DNA from: Moraxellaceae bacterium
GTDB taxonomy: Bacteria > Pseudomonadota > Gammaproteobacteria > Pseudomonadales > Moraxellaceae
Reading direction: 5' to 3'
Length of the DNA stretch: 64,000 nt
Assembly (NCBI GenBank): GCA_004173455.1
Contig: SECL01000020.1
Coordinates: 1-64,000 of the forward strand
Positions 46,661-57,576 of the stretch are shown here, one piece after another. The translations under genes and the position numbers were made by a program. Under the pieces are notes generated by a model that was given only the letters and a program-made list of their open reading frames with translations, had not been told where the DNA came from and made no database searches. Numbering within the stretch: the first letter of the stretch is position 1; every line of letters begins with the position of its first letter.

Positions 46661-47724
46661 AAACTTTTGCTTACTTTCGTGCGCAAACGCTTGAACAGGC
46701 GCCCCATTTGTTGGCCACTCAGTTGGCAAATCATTCTGAAAATCATTTAGCCGATTATTTAGCAGATCATAATAACTCCGATCATTTAGAGATTTCTAAT
46801 AGCGCTAAATATATTGCGGGTGGCACCAATCTGCTGGACTTAATGAAATTGCAAATAGAAACCCCTATTGCGCTGGTTGATATTTCACGCCTGCCACTTA
46901 CTGATGTTGAAGAAACAGCCGAAGGTGGTCTAAAAATTGGTGCGATGGTGAGCAATAGTGATCTTGCCGCACATCCACTGATCCGTGAGCGTTATGCGGT
47001 ATTGTCGCGTGCCTTACTGGCAGGTGCATCGGGGCAATTACGCAACAAAGCCAGCACGGGCGGCAATTTGCTACAGCGGACGCGCTGCTATTATTTTTAT
47101 TCACCGACCAGTCCTTGTAATAAACGGATTCCCGGATCAGGTTGTCCTGCACGCGAAGGCCACAACCGGATGCATGCCATTTTGGGTGTCAGTGAACATT
47201 GTATTGCCCAGCATCCATCTGATATGGCAGTGGCCATGCAGGCGCTTGATGCTTATATAGAAACGCAGCGCGCTGATGGCACAACGCGGCGCATTGCATT
47301 GGCTGACTTTTACCTATTACCCAAAGATCATCCCGAATGTGAAACGGTGCTAGAAACGGGCGAGCTAATTACTCATGTGATTTTGCCGCCAGCACCTACC
47401 GGACACCATGCCTACCGTAAAGTGCGTGACCGTGCTTCTTATGCATTTGCGCTAGTGTCGGTGGCTGCGGTTATTGATGCATCAGCAGGCCAGATTCATA
47501 GTGCCCGATTGGCATTTGGTGGGATTGGCGTGATGCCTTGGCGCAACCGTGACGTTGAACAACTATTGTGCAGCCAACCTGCAAGCTCGCAATTGTTTAA
47601 CCAAGCCGCTGACTTGCTATTAAAAGATGCTCAAGGTTCAGGCGAAAATGATTTTAAAATTGTACTGACGCGTCGGGTATTGCTCTCTGTATTAAATGAC
47701 GCCTGCAAGGGAGAACTGCAATGA
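46657..47724 (+). CDS. Molybdenum hydroxylase FAD subunit with extra [4Fe-4S] motif (PaoB-like)
   Basis: A 355-residue FAD-binding subunit of the CO-dehydrogenase medium-chain type. FAD loops: [13 protein letters not shown] (about 49-62) and [22 protein letters not shown]. The following [20 protein letters not shown] matches the loop that binds the additional [4Fe-4S] cluster in PaoB. The N-terminus is a little extended by a His/Asn-rich stretch ([19 protein letters not shown]). Overlaps the large subunit gene by 4 bases. Confidence 0.9.
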   Translation: MKTFAYFRAQTLEQAPHLLATQLANHSENHLADYLADHNNSDHLEISNSAKYIAGGTNLLDLMKLQIETPIALVDISRLPLTDVEETAEGGLKIGAMVSNSDLAAHPLIRERYAVLSRALLAGASGQLRNKASTGGNLLQRTRCYYFYSPTSPCNKRIPGSGCPAREGHNRMHAILGVSEHCIAQHPSDMAVAMQALDAYIETQRADGTTRRIALADFYLLPKDHPECETVLETGELITHVILPPAPTGHHAYRKVRDRASYAFALVSVAAVIDASAGQIHSARLAFGGIGVMPWRNRDVEQLLCSQPASSQLFNQAADLLLKDAQGSGENDFKIVLTRRVLLSVLNDACKGELQ

Positions 47725-49940
47725 ATAAGCCTTCACAAATGATGATGAATCAGGCGGTTGAGTCATTGCTGGATCGTGTACCCAATCCTTGCGTTGGCGA
47801 AGAATTAAGTCGCGTCGAAGGGCCACTTAAAGTGAGTGGTACGGCCACCTATGCCGCTGAATATAAGTTTGATGAAGAAATACTGCACGGTTTTTTGGTG
47901 AGCGCCAGCATTGCTAAAGGCACTGTCGAATCCATTGATGAAGATAGCGCAACGGCCATTGACGGTGTGGTGGCTGTTGTAACAGACTTTAAGGCATTTA
48001 TTCGTAACTCCCAGCAAGGTGGTGAAAAAAAAGCACCGACGCAAGGTGTGAAAGATGTGGATTATTTTGGTCAACCGATTGCCTTAGTAGTGGCAAACAC
48101 ATTTGAAGCCGCGCGCGAAGGTGCTGCGGCACTGAAAGTAAGCTACAAAGAGCAGCAAGGCGCATTTGATTTTATTGCTGAACTGGATAAGCGTGAACTA
48201 CTGACGTCTGGTAATGACAAGCCTGAGCATAAAAACAATCCTGATGAGGGATTGGCAAACGCTGACGTCAAAGTAGATTCTATTTATGTGACGCCAAGTC
48301 AAAACAGTGCGGCTATGGAACCACACGCCACCATTGCTGAGTGGAAAGGTGATCAGCTTACCCTGCACTGTTCCATGCAAATGCTGTCAACCTGCAAGCA
48401 GCAAATTTGCGATGCACTTGACCTCAAACCAGACAATGTTCGCTTGATTTCACGCTATGTGGGCGGTGGTTTTGGTTCAAAATTAGGTATCTCGCCAGAA
48501 TCTATTGCAGCGGCAATTGCGGCCAAACAGCTTAAGCGTCCAGTGAAAGTAGTGATGCACCGCATTCAGGTGTTTGAAAGCACTGTGCGGCGTACCAATA
48601 CTCGGCAGCGTTTGGCGTTGGGGGCAGATCGTAATGGGCGGATTCACACCATTATTCACAACACCATTTGTAGCAACCTGCCCGAAGAAACCTTTTTTGA
48701 GCCGACTGCCATTGCCACTCACTTTTCCTATAGCGGACAAAACCGCGAAGTAAAATATGAAATGGTGCGCATGAATCAGGTACTGGCTGGCTCGATGCGC
48801 GCACCCGGTGAAGCGGTTGGAATGCTGGCGTTAGAATGTGCCATGGATGAACTGGCCGTCAAGCTGGACATGGATCCCGTTGAATTGCGCAAGCTGAATG
48901 AACCCGTGATTGATCCCAGCAAGGAAATTCCTTTTTCTACCCGTAAACTGTCCGATACGCTAGATTATGGCGCCAAGCATTTTGGTTGGGGCAAACGGCA
49001 TAAACAACCTGCCTGCCAGCGTGAAGGCGACTGGTTAATCGGCATGGGCATGGCATCAGCAATGCGGAGCAATATGCTTAAGCCGTCGGTGGCGCGAGTG
49101 ACGCTAACCCCAAATGCGCATGCCATTGTGGAAACAGATATGACGGATATTGGCACGGGTACTTATACCGTATTGACCCAGATTGCCGCGGATTTACTGG
49201 GATTGCCTGTATCACAAGTTGAAGTTCGGCTGGGTGATACTGACTTTCCGCCTGCTGCGGGTTCTGGCGGTAGCGTGGGTGCGTGTAGCTCTGGCAGCTC
49301 GGTCTATGTGGCTTGTAAAAAGGTTCGTGATACGTTGGCCAAAGCACTGGGCGTGGATGCCGATAATTTGACGCTACATGATGGTCAAGCCAGCGGTAAT
49401 GGCATGAGCAAACCCATTACAGAACTGATTGAAGACGACATCGTCACGCTGGGGATGATTGAACCTGGTAAAACCAGTATGGATTATACCCAAGCCAGCT
49501 ATGGCGCGCATTTTGCCGAAGTGGCAGTCAATGTAATTACTGGGGAAACTCGTATTCGCCGTATGTTGGGTGTGTTTACCGCTGGGCGTATCCTGAATGA
49601 AAAAACCGCGCGCTCGCAATGTTATGGCGGCATGGTGTTTGGTATCGGGGCAGCCTTGATGGAAGAACTGCTGCATGACCCGCGCAATGGCCGTTTGCTC
49701 AATCATGATCTTGCTGAATATCACGTTCCTGTCAATGCCGATGTGCCGCCTATTGATGTGGTGTTTTTGCCAGAACGTGATCCGTATGCCAATCCACTAC
49801 ATGCCAAGGGCTTAGGTGAATTGGGTATTTCTGGTGCGGGTGCTGCCATTGCCAACGCCATTTATAATGCAACGGGTATCCGCCTTTATGAGTATCCATT
49901 GACACTGGACAAGCTGCTTGACCAGCTTCCAGCAATCTAA
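47721..49940 (+). CDS. Molybdenum hydroxylase large subunit (PaoC-like)
   Basis: A 739-residue molybdopterin-binding subunit of the xanthine dehydrogenase family. Substrate-channel and cofactor loops: YVGGGFGSK (about 249-257), [23 protein letters not shown], and the catalytic Glu700 in [11 protein letters not shown]. The set of three subunits with PaoB-type cluster points to aldehyde oxidation, probably of aromatic aldehydes. Followed by XdhC- and MocA-like maturation genes. Confidence 0.92.
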   Translation: MNKPSQMMMNQAVESLLDRVPNPCVGEELSRVEGPLKVSGTATYAAEYKFDEEILHGFLVSASIAKGTVESIDEDSATAIDGVVAVVTDFKAFIRNSQQGGEKKAPTQGVKDVDYFGQPIALVVANTFEAAREGAAALKVSYKEQQGAFDFIAELDKRELLTSGNDKPEHKNNPDEGLANADVKVDSIYVTPSQNSAAMEPHATIAEWKGDQLTLHCSMQMLSTCKQQICDALDLKPDNVRLISRYVGGGFGSKLGISPESIAAAIAAKQLKRPVKVVMHRIQVFESTVRRTNTRQRLALGADRNGRIHTIIHNTICSNLPEETFFEPTAIATHFSYSGQNREVKYEMVRMNQVLAGSMRAPGEAVGMLALECAMDELAVKLDMDPVELRKLNEPVIDPSKEIPFSTRKLSDTLDYGAKHFGWGKRHKQPACQREGDWLIGMGMASAMRSNMLKPSVARVTLTPNAHAIVETDMTDIGTGTYTVLTQIAADLLGLPVSQVEVRLGDTDFPPAAGSGGSVGACSSGSSVYVACKKVRDTLAKALGVDADNLTLHDGQASGNGMSKPITELIEDDIVTLGMIEPGKTSMDYTQASYGAHFAEVAVNVITGETRIRRMLGVFTAGRILNEKTARSQCYGGMVFGIGAALMEELLHDPRNGRLLNHDLAEYHVPVNADVPPIDVVFLPERDPYANPLHAKGLGELGISGAGAAIANAIYNATGIRLYEYPLTLDKLLDQLPAI

Positions 49941-49991
49941 TGCATTGTCCATGTCAGGAGGAGTGTTAAGAGAAATGCCAGGAGGAATGCC

Positions 49992-51209
49992 ATGAGCCAG
50001 TTATCTGCCCTGTTACAGGCCATTGATCAGGCACACAGCCAGCAGGATGATGCGGTCATGGCTACTGTGGTTCACGTTGAAGGCTCTGCCTATCGGCGAC
50101 CCGGCGCACGTATGCTCATCTGGTCACACGGGCAGCCTGTCGGCACCATTAGCGGCGGCTGTCTGGAAAGTGAAGCCTGCAAAAAAGCCCAGTGGCTAAC
50201 CCGACATGGACAGCCTGTCTTACAACGCTACACTACGGGGCAAGCTGATTTTTATGCCAATTCCCAGGATTATACCGACTCTCAGGATGCGGATGACGAC
50301 GAGGCACTGGCATTTGGTCTGGGCTGCAATGGAACAGTGAGTGTATTGTTTGAACGCCTGAATAGTCCTGCCATGCGGGCGGTAAGCCAGCTTTTACAGC
50401 AGGTTCAAACCAGCCAGCGTGCCGGGGTTATTGCCACCGTGATCAGTAGCCAGAAAACCCACGGTACAGCACATGGGCTGCAACTGGGTGACCGTTTGCT
50501 GCTTGATCCACAACAACATGAATTACGCTGGCACAGCCACACGGATACGCCTATTAATGACAATTTGCATCAGGCCCTGCACCATGATGTGATTTTTACC
50601 CTAACCCGGCAAAAAAGCCTGCATCAAACCTACCAAACCGCGCAGGGAACGATCAGGGTGTTTTTTGAATACGTTGCCCCGCCCAGCCGGTTAGTGGTGT
50701 TTGGCGCTGGACACGATGCACAACCTTTGGTGAGCATGGCCAAAATGCAGGGCTGGCATGTGAGTGTGATTGACAGCAGGCTGCATTTTGCCCGTCAAGC
50801 CCGTTTTCCTAAAGCTGACCATGTTCGCTGTATTGATCTAAAAGACACCATAGCACTAGCAGAACTGTCCAAGCTGACTCATGGTGCTGCGGTAGCCATC
50901 ATGAGCCATAGTCTAGCGCAGGATCGTCACTGGTTAAAGCATATGTTGCTTAATCCGCCACGCTATATTGGCCAGCTTGGGCCACGCTATCGTACCGAGC
51001 GATTGATTGGCGAAATTCAGCACAGCCTGACTGACTCTATGCATATTGAGCAAGGTCTGGAAGTATTGCATTATCCCATTGGTCTGGACATTGGCGGTGA
51101 TACGCCCGAAGCCATTGCGCTGGCGATCATGGCAGAAATGACAGCAACCATGAACCAGCGCAGTGGAAAAATGTTAAAACAGCGTGACTTATCCATTCAT
51201 GCCGAATAG
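49992..51209 (+). CDS. XdhC/PaoD-family molybdenum cofactor insertion protein
   Basis: A 405-residue XdhC/CoxI-family chaperone, which binds the cofactor and readies it (sulfuration and insertion). N-terminal domain with GSAYRRPGARML and GTISGGCLESE, GLGCNGTV; C-terminal Rossmann domain with VVFGAGHDAQPLV and IMSHSLAQDRHWL. A Ser/Asp-rich linker (SQDYTDSQDADDDE) is inserted in the first domain. The ribosome site GGAGGAATGCC sits directly before the ATG. Overlaps the next gene. Confidence 0.92.
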   Translation: MSQLSALLQAIDQAHSQQDDAVMATVVHVEGSAYRRPGARMLIWSHGQPVGTISGGCLESEACKKAQWLTRHGQPVLQRYTTGQADFYANSQDYTDSQDADDDEALAFGLGCNGTVSVLFERLNSPAMRAVSQLLQQVQTSQRAGVIATVISSQKTHGTAHGLQLGDRLLLDPQQHELRWHSHTDTPINDNLHQALHHDVIFTLTRQKSLHQTYQTAQGTIRVFFEYVAPPSRLVVFGAGHDAQPLVSMAKMQGWHVSVIDSRLHFARQARFPKADHVRCIDLKDTIALAELSKLTHGAAVAIMSHSLAQDRHWLKHMLLNPPRYIGQLGPRYRTERLIGEIQHSLTDSMHIEQGLEVLHYPIGLDIGGDTPEAIALAIMAEMTATMNQRSGKMLKQRDLSIHAE

Positions 51210-51831
51210 CCTACGTTCTACCTTGAATGAAATAGATCGTTCACCAAATTTAGCTGTTTTAATACTGGCTGCCGGATTAAGCCGCCGATTAGGTCAACCC
51301 AAGCAATTATTATTGAAAAATAAAAAACCATTAATTCATCATATTGCCGAACTTGCTATTGGCTTAAATCCATACTCTATTGTGGTAATTACCAATAGCA
51401 GGGTTGAGATTTCTTCCTGCCTTAACGATTTACCTTTACAACTGGTGCAAAACCCGCAGGCTGATACTGGTATGGCAAGCTCACTGAAAATAGGCGCAGA
51501 ATGTTTAAAGGATCATCGTGGTTCAGTGGTGATTTTAGGAGTAGATCAACCCTTGCTGGATGCTGATTATTTGCAGCAACTGGTACAGTACAGCCTACAA
51601 CAACCGGCTATGAATATCGTGAGCCACTATGCACAAACCATCGGTATTCCAGCCATTGTACAGCCAGAACTTCTTCAACAAACCCACAACTTAAGCGGTG
51701 ATTCCGGTTTAAAAAAACTGCTGATGCAGCAACCGAATACACTAATAAAAGTCCCCGCCCCACAGCTTGTTTTTGATATTGATACGCCTGAAGATTTAAT
51801 CCATGCGCGCCAACAGGGCTGGATTGATTAG
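51199..51831 (+). CDS. MobA/MocA-like nucleotidyltransferase
   Basis: A 210-residue nucleotidyltransferase starting MPNSLRST; N-terminal LILAAGLSRRLGQPKQLLL is the nucleotide-binding signature of MobA/MocA enzymes, then a metal-binding ILGVDQP. Beside XdhC and a molybdenum hydroxylase it most likely attaches CMP to molybdopterin (MocA role). A start at 51184 is possible. Its stop lies 4 bases from the converging xerC stop. Confidence 0.88.
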   Translation: MPNSLRSTLNEIDRSPNLAVLILAAGLSRRLGQPKQLLLKNKKPLIHHIAELAIGLNPYSIVVITNSRVEISSCLNDLPLQLVQNPQADTGMASSLKIGAECLKDHRGSVVILGVDQPLLDADYLQQLVQYSLQQPAMNIVSHYAQTIGIPAIVQPELLQQTHNLSGDSGLKKLLMQQPNTLIKVPAPQLVFDIDTPEDLIHARQQGWID

Positions 51832-51835
51832 AGAA

Positions 51836-52774
51836 TTATTTCTTACGTGCCCGTGGATGCGCACTATCATACACTTTGGCCAGATTCGCAAAATCCAGAT
51901 GGGTATAAATTTGCGTGGTGCTAATGTCGGCATGGCCTAGCAACTCCTGCACTGCACGCAAATCACCACTACTGGCCAGCAAGTGCGAGGCAAAACAATG
52001 CCGCAGCAAATGCGGATGCAAATGTTGGCTAATGCCTGCCCGTTCAGCCTGCAAACTTACGCGCCTTTCAATTTGACGGGTGCTGAGCATTTTGCCGGAA
52101 CGCTCACTGACAAAAATTGCAGCCTCATCCACTGATACCCAACCCATGCGCAATTGCAACCATGCTTGCAACGCTTCGATGGCCTTGCTGCCCACTGGAA
52201 CCACGCGGGTTTTGTTGCCTTTACCAATCACAGACACCAGCCCACGCGCCAGATCAAGCTGGGACAAGGTGAGTTTGGCCAGCTCAGACAAGCGCAAACC
52301 GCTGCTATAAAACAACTCCAGAATGGCTTTATCACGACACCACAATTGGGCGTCACGTTCCTTTTCTGGTGCCGCCTGATCCAGAATCTGCGGCATGATC
52401 TCGGCATCCAGCATACCGGGCAATGGCCGATTAGGGCGCTGAATAGCAAAATCGAGGGCAAAGTTCTGGCTAATAATTTCCTGCTCCACCAGCCAGTCGG
52501 CAAAACTGCGCACCGCCGATAGCTCACGTTGCAGGCTGCTGCTGGAAATGCGGTCTACTTCAATGCGCTGGGCAGCAAACTGGCGCAAGGTATGATGGTT
52601 CACTTGCTGCAATGACACCGATTTACAGGATAAAAATACCGTAAATTGCAACAGGTCGCGCTGATAGGCCTTGCGGGTATGAAAGGACAAATTCATGCGA
52701 ATCAATGCCTGTAGCCATTGCTGTACAAGCTCGGATACCGATAAATCAGAAAAACCTAATGCTTGCTGGGTCAC
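51836..52774 (-). CDS. xerC: Tyrosine recombinase XerC
   Basis: A 312-residue chromosome-dimer resolving recombinase. Catalytic residues R161 (SGLRLSEL), K185 (GKGNKTR), H255 and R258 (HLLRH), H281 (LGHADIS), Y290 (IYTH). Called XerC, not XerD, because of its place after dapF. Overall normal length for the family. Confidence 0.92.
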   Translation of the reverse strand: MTQQALGFSDLSVSELVQQWLQALIRMNLSFHTRKAYQRDLLQFTVFLSCKSVSLQQVNHHTLRQFAAQRIEVDRISSSSLQRELSAVRSFADWLVEQEIISQNFALDFAIQRPNRPLPGMLDAEIMPQILDQAAPEKERDAQLWCRDKAILELFYSSGLRLSELAKLTLSQLDLARGLVSVIGKGNKTRVVPVGSKAIEALQAWLQLRMGWVSVDEAAIFVSERSGKMLSTRQIERRVSLQAERAGISQHLHPHLLRHCFASHLLASSGDLRAVQELLGHADISTTQIYTHLDFANLAKVYDSAHPRARKK

Positions 52775-52798
52775 GCCCTCATCCTTGATGCAAATGGC

Positions 52799-53689
52799 TT
52801 ATTGTTCCTCATACTGCTCGGGAACATAAAAGTCATAGGGATTAAAAGTACCTTCAAATGTAGTGGCAGTTGGCCCTGTCATCCACACAACCTCATTGGG
52901 TTTCCACTGAATTAATAAAGGGCCACCGGCCAGATAAACGCGAACTTCGGGGTCAAGCAGACCACGGCGAATCCCACTCACGGCAGCGGCACAAGCGCCT
53001 GTACCACAAGCCAGTGTTTCACCCACGCCACGCTCGAACACCCGCAAGCGCACCTCGCCTCGGTTTACAATCTGCATAAAGCCCACATTCACCCGTTGCG
53101 GAAAGCGTTCATGCGATTCCAGTGCGGGGCCAAGTGTTTCAACAGGGGCTTTCAGCACATCATCCACCAGCAACACTGCATGGGGATTGCCCATATTGAC
53201 CACATCCAGCTCTAGCGTTTGACCCAGCACCTCGACCGCATAGCTATCCGGTAATGGCTGGTTCTGTGATTGTTCAGTTTGCGGCTTGACCTTAAATGGA
53301 ATATCCTCGGGCAGAAAACGCGGCTCGCCCATATTGACGCGCACCCACGCATTGCTGTTGATTTCCGGCTCGACCACACCACTGTTGGTTTCTACCCGAA
53401 TTTTGGCTTTTTTGGTGAGATGACGTTCATGCACAAAGCGGGCAAAGCAGCGCACGCCATTGCCACATTGCTCCACTTCTGAACCATCGGCATTAAAAAT
53501 ACGGTATTTAAAATCCACATCGGGGCGTTCCGGTGCTTCCACAATTAACATCTGGTCAAAACCAATGCCAAAATTGCGGTGGCCTAAGCGGCGAATCAGC
53601 TCAGGATGCAGTGGCATGCGCTGGGTCACCAGATCAATCACCATAAAGTCATTGCCCAAGCCGTGCATCTTGCTAAATTGAATCCGCAT
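52799..53689 (-). CDS. dapF: Diaminopimelate epimerase
   Basis: A 296-residue enzyme converting LL- to meso-diaminopimelate for lysine and peptidoglycan. The two active-site cysteines are C75 (EQCGNGVRC) and C228 (LACGTGAC). ATG at 53689 has GGAG upstream; a start at 53737 adds residues unlike the family. Confidence 0.96.
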   Translation of the reverse strand: MRIQFSKMHGLGNDFMVIDLVTQRMPLHPELIRRLGHRNFGIGFDQMLIVEAPERPDVDFKYRIFNADGSEVEQCGNGVRCFARFVHERHLTKKAKIRVETNSGVVEPEINSNAWVRVNMGEPRFLPEDIPFKVKPQTEQSQNQPLPDSYAVEVLGQTLELDVVNMGNPHAVLLVDDVLKAPVETLGPALESHERFPQRVNVGFMQIVNRGEVRLRVFERGVGETLACGTGACAAAVSGIRRGLLDPEVRVYLAGGPLLIQWKPNEVVWMTGPTATTFEGTFNPYDFYVPEQYEEQ

Positions 53690-53794
53690 TGTGTTCTCCG
53701 TTTTGCATTTACCGCGTGTATTCTTTAAAAAAGCCATGATTTGCTAGTGTGATTAGTGTTTACTGGTGTTATTTTCTAGTGTTAGCTCCTGCTG

Positions 53795-55042
53795 TTATTT
53801 GGGCAGGCAGCTTTCCAGTTGCCACAGGTCTTGCAGGGTTTCACGCTGGCGCACCACGTGCATATTACTGCCATCAACCATAATTTCTGCGGCACGCGGG
53901 CGAGTATTGTAATTACTGCTCATCACAAAGCCATACGCCCCGGCGCCCATCACCGCCAGCACATCACCTTCCTGTAAGGACAACTCGCGCTCTTTTCCTA
54001 AAAAATCACCAGTTTCACAAATCGAACCCACCAGATCCCATTGCTTGCTCTCAGCATCACGCGGTGCATTCACTGGCACAATATTCATCCACGCCTGATA
54101 CAGCGACGGACGAATCAGGTCATTCATGGCGGCATCAATCACGGCAAAATTACGATGCGCAGTGGGCTTGAGCAAATCAACCGTGGTGAGCAGCACGCCC
54201 GCATTGGCACTAATGGCACGACCCGGCTCCATGTATACCTTTAAGCCCAGTTTGCTTAACGCAGGTTGCAAGCTTTTGGCATATTCTGCGGGAGTTGGCG
54301 GGGTTTCATCGTTGTAACGCACGCCAAGACCACCGCCAATATCCACATGTTTGAGCGTAATGCCTTGTGCGCCAAGCTGCTCAATCATGTGTAGCACTTT
54401 GTCCAGCGCATCCACAAACGGCTGAGTGGTAGTGAGCTGCGAACCAATATGACAATCAATCCCCACCACCTCAAGCCCTTGCAGGCTGGCCGCGTAGTGG
54501 TAGGTGTCATATACCGTATCGCTCGGCACGCCAAACTTGTTTTCTTTTAGGCCGGTTGAAATATACGGATGGGTTTGCGCATCCACATCAGGATTGACAC
54601 GCAAGGATACCGGTGCTTTTTTGCCCAGACGCTGCGCCACGCGATCAATACGTGCCAGCTCGGCATAGGATTCCACATTAAAACAGGCAATGCCTACCTT
54701 AAGCGCCTGTTCAATTTCGGCTTCAGTTTTGCCAAGTCCTGAAAAAACCACTTTGGCCGGATCGCCACCGGCAGCCAGCACCCGCGCCAGCTCGCCACCA
54801 CTGACAATATCAAACCCTGCACCCAGACGTGCCAGCACGTTGAGCACACCAATGTTGGAATTGGCCTTGACCGCAAAACATACCTGATGATCAATAAACG
54901 CAAAGGCATCATCAAAGGCTTTGTACTGCTGCTCAAGGGCTGCCCGCGAATAAACATATAATGGCGTGCCGTGGGCGCTTGCAACGTCTGCCAGTGAAAC
55001 CTGTTCGGCATGTAAAACGCCATTAATACGTTCAAAACTCAT
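53795..55042 (-). CDS. lysA: Diaminopimelate decarboxylase
   Basis: A 415-residue PLP enzyme making lysine. PLP lysine K59 in CFAVKANSN; HIGSQ, GGGLGVRY and EPGRAI blocks, and late CETGDFLGKER are family marks. Upstream of dapF, as usual. Confidence 0.96.
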   Translation of the reverse strand: MSFERINGVLHAEQVSLADVASAHGTPLYVYSRAALEQQYKAFDDAFAFIDHQVCFAVKANSNIGVLNVLARLGAGFDIVSGGELARVLAAGGDPAKVVFSGLGKTEAEIEQALKVGIACFNVESYAELARIDRVAQRLGKKAPVSLRVNPDVDAQTHPYISTGLKENKFGVPSDTVYDTYHYAASLQGLEVVGIDCHIGSQLTTTQPFVDALDKVLHMIEQLGAQGITLKHVDIGGGLGVRYNDETPPTPAEYAKSLQPALSKLGLKVYMEPGRAISANAGVLLTTVDLLKPTAHRNFAVIDAAMNDLIRPSLYQAWMNIVPVNAPRDAESKQWDLVGSICETGDFLGKERELSLQEGDVLAVMGAGAYGFVMSSNYNTRPRAAEIMVDGSNMHVVRQRETLQDLWQLESCLPK

Positions 55043-55251
55043 GACTTACCTATTTTTTCTAAACAATAAATGGGAAAATAACTTAAATTAGATAGTTAAG
55101 ATCAATAATTTAAGATCACAGACCTAAAATCACAGACCTAAAAACATTGTCTTAAAGCCATTGCCTAAAAACCACCACTTTATAACAAAGGCATTAATAT
55201 TCTAGCTCAGATTGTGGTATTAGCTGGCGGTAGCGTTGACTGGAGGCAGCA

Positions 55252-55461
55252 TTACTGGGTCACTGTCGTACCCGGCTCATCCGAAAAATCAGTTTGCGGA
55301 TTGGGCTGCACCTCGCCGTTGGCTTTTTTGGGCTTGATCAGATAAATGGCTTTATTGTCTTTGGCCGTGTGATCAGAAGGCAGGATCAAAGGGCCTTTTT
55401 GCCCACAGGCGGTCAGGCCAAGCATGGCAATGAAAAAGCCGACAGGAACGCCCAGACGCAT
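55252..55461 (-). CDS. lptM: LPS translocon maturation chaperone, small lipoprotein
   Basis: A 69-residue lipoprotein (YifL/LppL family): lipobox LTAC (Cys19) followed by GQKGPLILP, the family signature. In E. coli it helps LptD fold at the outer membrane. First of the lptM-lysA-dapF-xerC group. Confidence 0.93.
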   Translation of the reverse strand: MRLGVPVGFFIAMLGLTACGQKGPLILPSDHTAKDNKAIYLIKPKKANGEVQPNPQTDFSDEPGTTVTQ

Positions 55462-55773
55462 AATGATTCCTCAAAAAACTTTAAAATTGCACCATAGTAT
55501 AACCCAAGCAAAACGCATAAATACGGGTTTTTCAATACCCCTGTACTTTCATAAAATAACCAAATTTACAGAGTTTGACAGGGAAAGCGCATTTTTTTGA
55601 CTGAAAAGCCGGGCAAGTTCTTTTAATACTGGCAAACACAGCAAATTCAATCACGTTAATACGGGGCTACGCCCTGAGGGTTGCCCAAATTCCATGGACA
55701 GCTTTTATTAGGACTTGCTCTGCCCTGCCGCATCAGGATGCGCAGGCTAACCCCAAAAAACAGGAGCATCAGC
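55462..55773. other. Divergent intergenic region
   Basis: A 312-base spacer between lptM (minus) and the FAD-Rieske gene (plus). It should hold both promoters. No repeat, hairpin with T-run or small gene was seen. Confidence 0.4.
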
Positions 55774-57306
55774 ATGCACGATTGTAACGGCGCCACCACG
55801 TCACTCTGGCAGGATATTCAGGCGCAAATTCCGGCAGATGGCCAGCAGGCGCCAGATATGACGGTTGATGTGTGTATTGTGGGCGCTGGTATTAGTGGAC
55901 TGTCGGTGGCCTATATGCTCAGTCAGGCAGGCAAAAAAGTAGCCGTGCTGGATGATGGCTGCATTGGCGGCACCATGACTTCACGCACCACGGCACATGT
56001 GTTTAGCGCACTGGATGACCGGTTTTATAAGTTGGAGCATTTGTTTGGCGAAACCGGCAGCCAGCTTGCTGCGGATAGCCACACCCGCGCGATTGACAAG
56101 ATTGAAGAAATTATCCTGCATGAAAATATTGACTGTGAATTTCAGCGCGTAGAAGGCTATTTGTTTTCGCATACCACAACAGACAGCCATGAACTGGACA
56201 AGGAACTGGATGCAGCCCTGCGTGCCGGTATGCTGGATGTTAAAAAAGTGGATTATCCACCGCAGCAGCCGCAACTTGGCCCTGCCTTGTGCTTCCCGCG
56301 TCAGGCGCAATTTCAACCACTGGCCTATGTTGCCGGACTGGCCAAAGCCATTCAGGCCAAAGGGGGCTTGCTGTATAACGGCACGCATGTGCAAACCATA
56401 CAGGATGACGACACTCAGCCTTATGTTAAAACCTCGCACGGCAGCACCATTACGGCCAGACATATTGTGGTGGCCACCAACAGCCCCATGCACAGCCGTG
56501 AATTTGCACTAAAACAGGCGCAATACATGACCTATGCCATTGGAGTACGCATTGCACCCAACAGTTTTATGCCTGCTTTATACTGGGATACGCAAACACC
56601 GGGTTATCATTATGTGCGGTCTGCCTCTAGCGCATCGGGGCACAATGATATTTTGATTATTGGCGGTGAGGATCACAAGGTCGGTCAGGATACTGATGAA
56701 AACCAGCATTTTGACGCGCTAGAACAATGGGCCAGCCAGCACTTCCCCAGTATTGAAAACCGGGTGTATCAATGGTCAGGAGAATACGCAGAACCGATGG
56801 ATTCACTGGCATTTATTGGCCTAACCCCTTTTCAGAAATCGGTCTATATGATCACTGGCGACTCGGGTCAGGGCATGACGCACGGCACCATTGGCGGCAT
56901 GCTGATTAGTGACCTGATTTTGGGACGTGATAACCCATGGGCCGAGCTATACGATCCCTCGCGGCGTAACCTGCATCATGAAGCCGTATTGACCATGATG
57001 AAAGAAGGCATCAATGCCAACCTGCAATTTGCCGACTATTTGCGTCCCGGTGACATTAGCTCACCCGATGAACTCGCTCACGGTCAAGGCGGCATTATGT
57101 CCAAAGGCTTGCGCAAGATTGCCGTGTATAAAGATGATGAGGGTCAGGTACACCAGTGCAGCGCCATTTGCACGCACTGGAAAGGGGTGGTGCGCTGGAA
57201 TGAAGCCGAAAAAACCTGGGATTGCCCGCTGCATGGCTCGCGTTTTAATGCTTGTGGCAAGCTGATTCAAGGCCCAGCCAATAGCGACCTTGCTCCCATT
57301 GACTAA
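55774..57306 (+). CDS. FAD-dependent oxidoreductase with C-terminal Rieske domain
   Basis: A 510-residue protein: N-terminal Rossmann fold for FAD (VCIVGAGISGLSVAYMLSQ) of the D-amino-acid-oxidase (DadA) type, TTAHVFSALDDRFY, then a substrate domain, and at the C-terminus a Rieske [2Fe-2S] site CTHWKGVV...CPLHGSRF. Relatives are broadly annotated oxidoreductases of unknown substrate. ATG at 55774 with GGAG is preferred over a start at 55681. Apparently monocistronic, far from known pathway genes. Confidence 0.88.
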   Translation: MHDCNGATTSLWQDIQAQIPADGQQAPDMTVDVCIVGAGISGLSVAYMLSQAGKKVAVLDDGCIGGTMTSRTTAHVFSALDDRFYKLEHLFGETGSQLAADSHTRAIDKIEEIILHENIDCEFQRVEGYLFSHTTTDSHELDKELDAALRAGMLDVKKVDYPPQQPQLGPALCFPRQAQFQPLAYVAGLAKAIQAKGGLLYNGTHVQTIQDDDTQPYVKTSHGSTITARHIVVATNSPMHSREFALKQAQYMTYAIGVRIAPNSFMPALYWDTQTPGYHYVRSASSASGHNDILIIGGEDHKVGQDTDENQHFDALEQWASQHFPSIENRVYQWSGEYAEPMDSLAFIGLTPFQKSVYMITGDSGQGMTHGTIGGMLISDLILGRDNPWAELYDPSRRNLHHEAVLTMMKEGINANLQFADYLRPGDISSPDELAHGQGGIMSKGLRKIAVYKDDEGQVHQCSAICTHWKGVVRWNEAEKTWDCPLHGSRFNACGKLIQGPANSDLAPID

Positions 57307-57358
57307 GCTATGGCATAGACTAAGCCAAGGTATGACTAAGCAGCGGTATTGACTAAGC
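57301..57358 (+). repeat. Four short direct repeats
   Basis: GACTAAGC occurs at 57301, 57318, 57334 and 57351, spaced 16-17 bases, beginning in the stop codon of the FAD-Rieske gene. A small repeat expansion; no function evident. Confidence 0.5.
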
Positions 57359-57437
57359 TACAGGTTTGCAGACAGATTTTCCTGCACTGTTTTTCCTGCA
57401 ATCGTGGACTGTTTTAGCCCATTAAGACACCTAGACC

Positions 57438-57472
57438 AAAGCCAGCCCGCCCTACCCGGTGCTGGCTTTTTT
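57438..57472 (+). terminator. Rho-independent terminator
   Basis: AAAGCCAGC and GCTGGCTTT form a 9-bp stem, followed by T. Ends the FAD-Rieske transcript. Confidence 0.8.
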
Positions 57473-57576
57473 ATGTTTAAAAAATGCACCATGCCGCATT
57501 GAAAGCGAAACATGCTATAACAGCCAAGGCGCTTATTTCAGCCGGAATTTTCAGATCAGGGACAACAGGGATAGTG

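Noticed and set aside
55115-55150. Two copies of ATCACAGACCTAAA upstream of lysA
   Set aside because: Only a two-copy short repeat in low-complexity DNA; too little to call a regulatory element.
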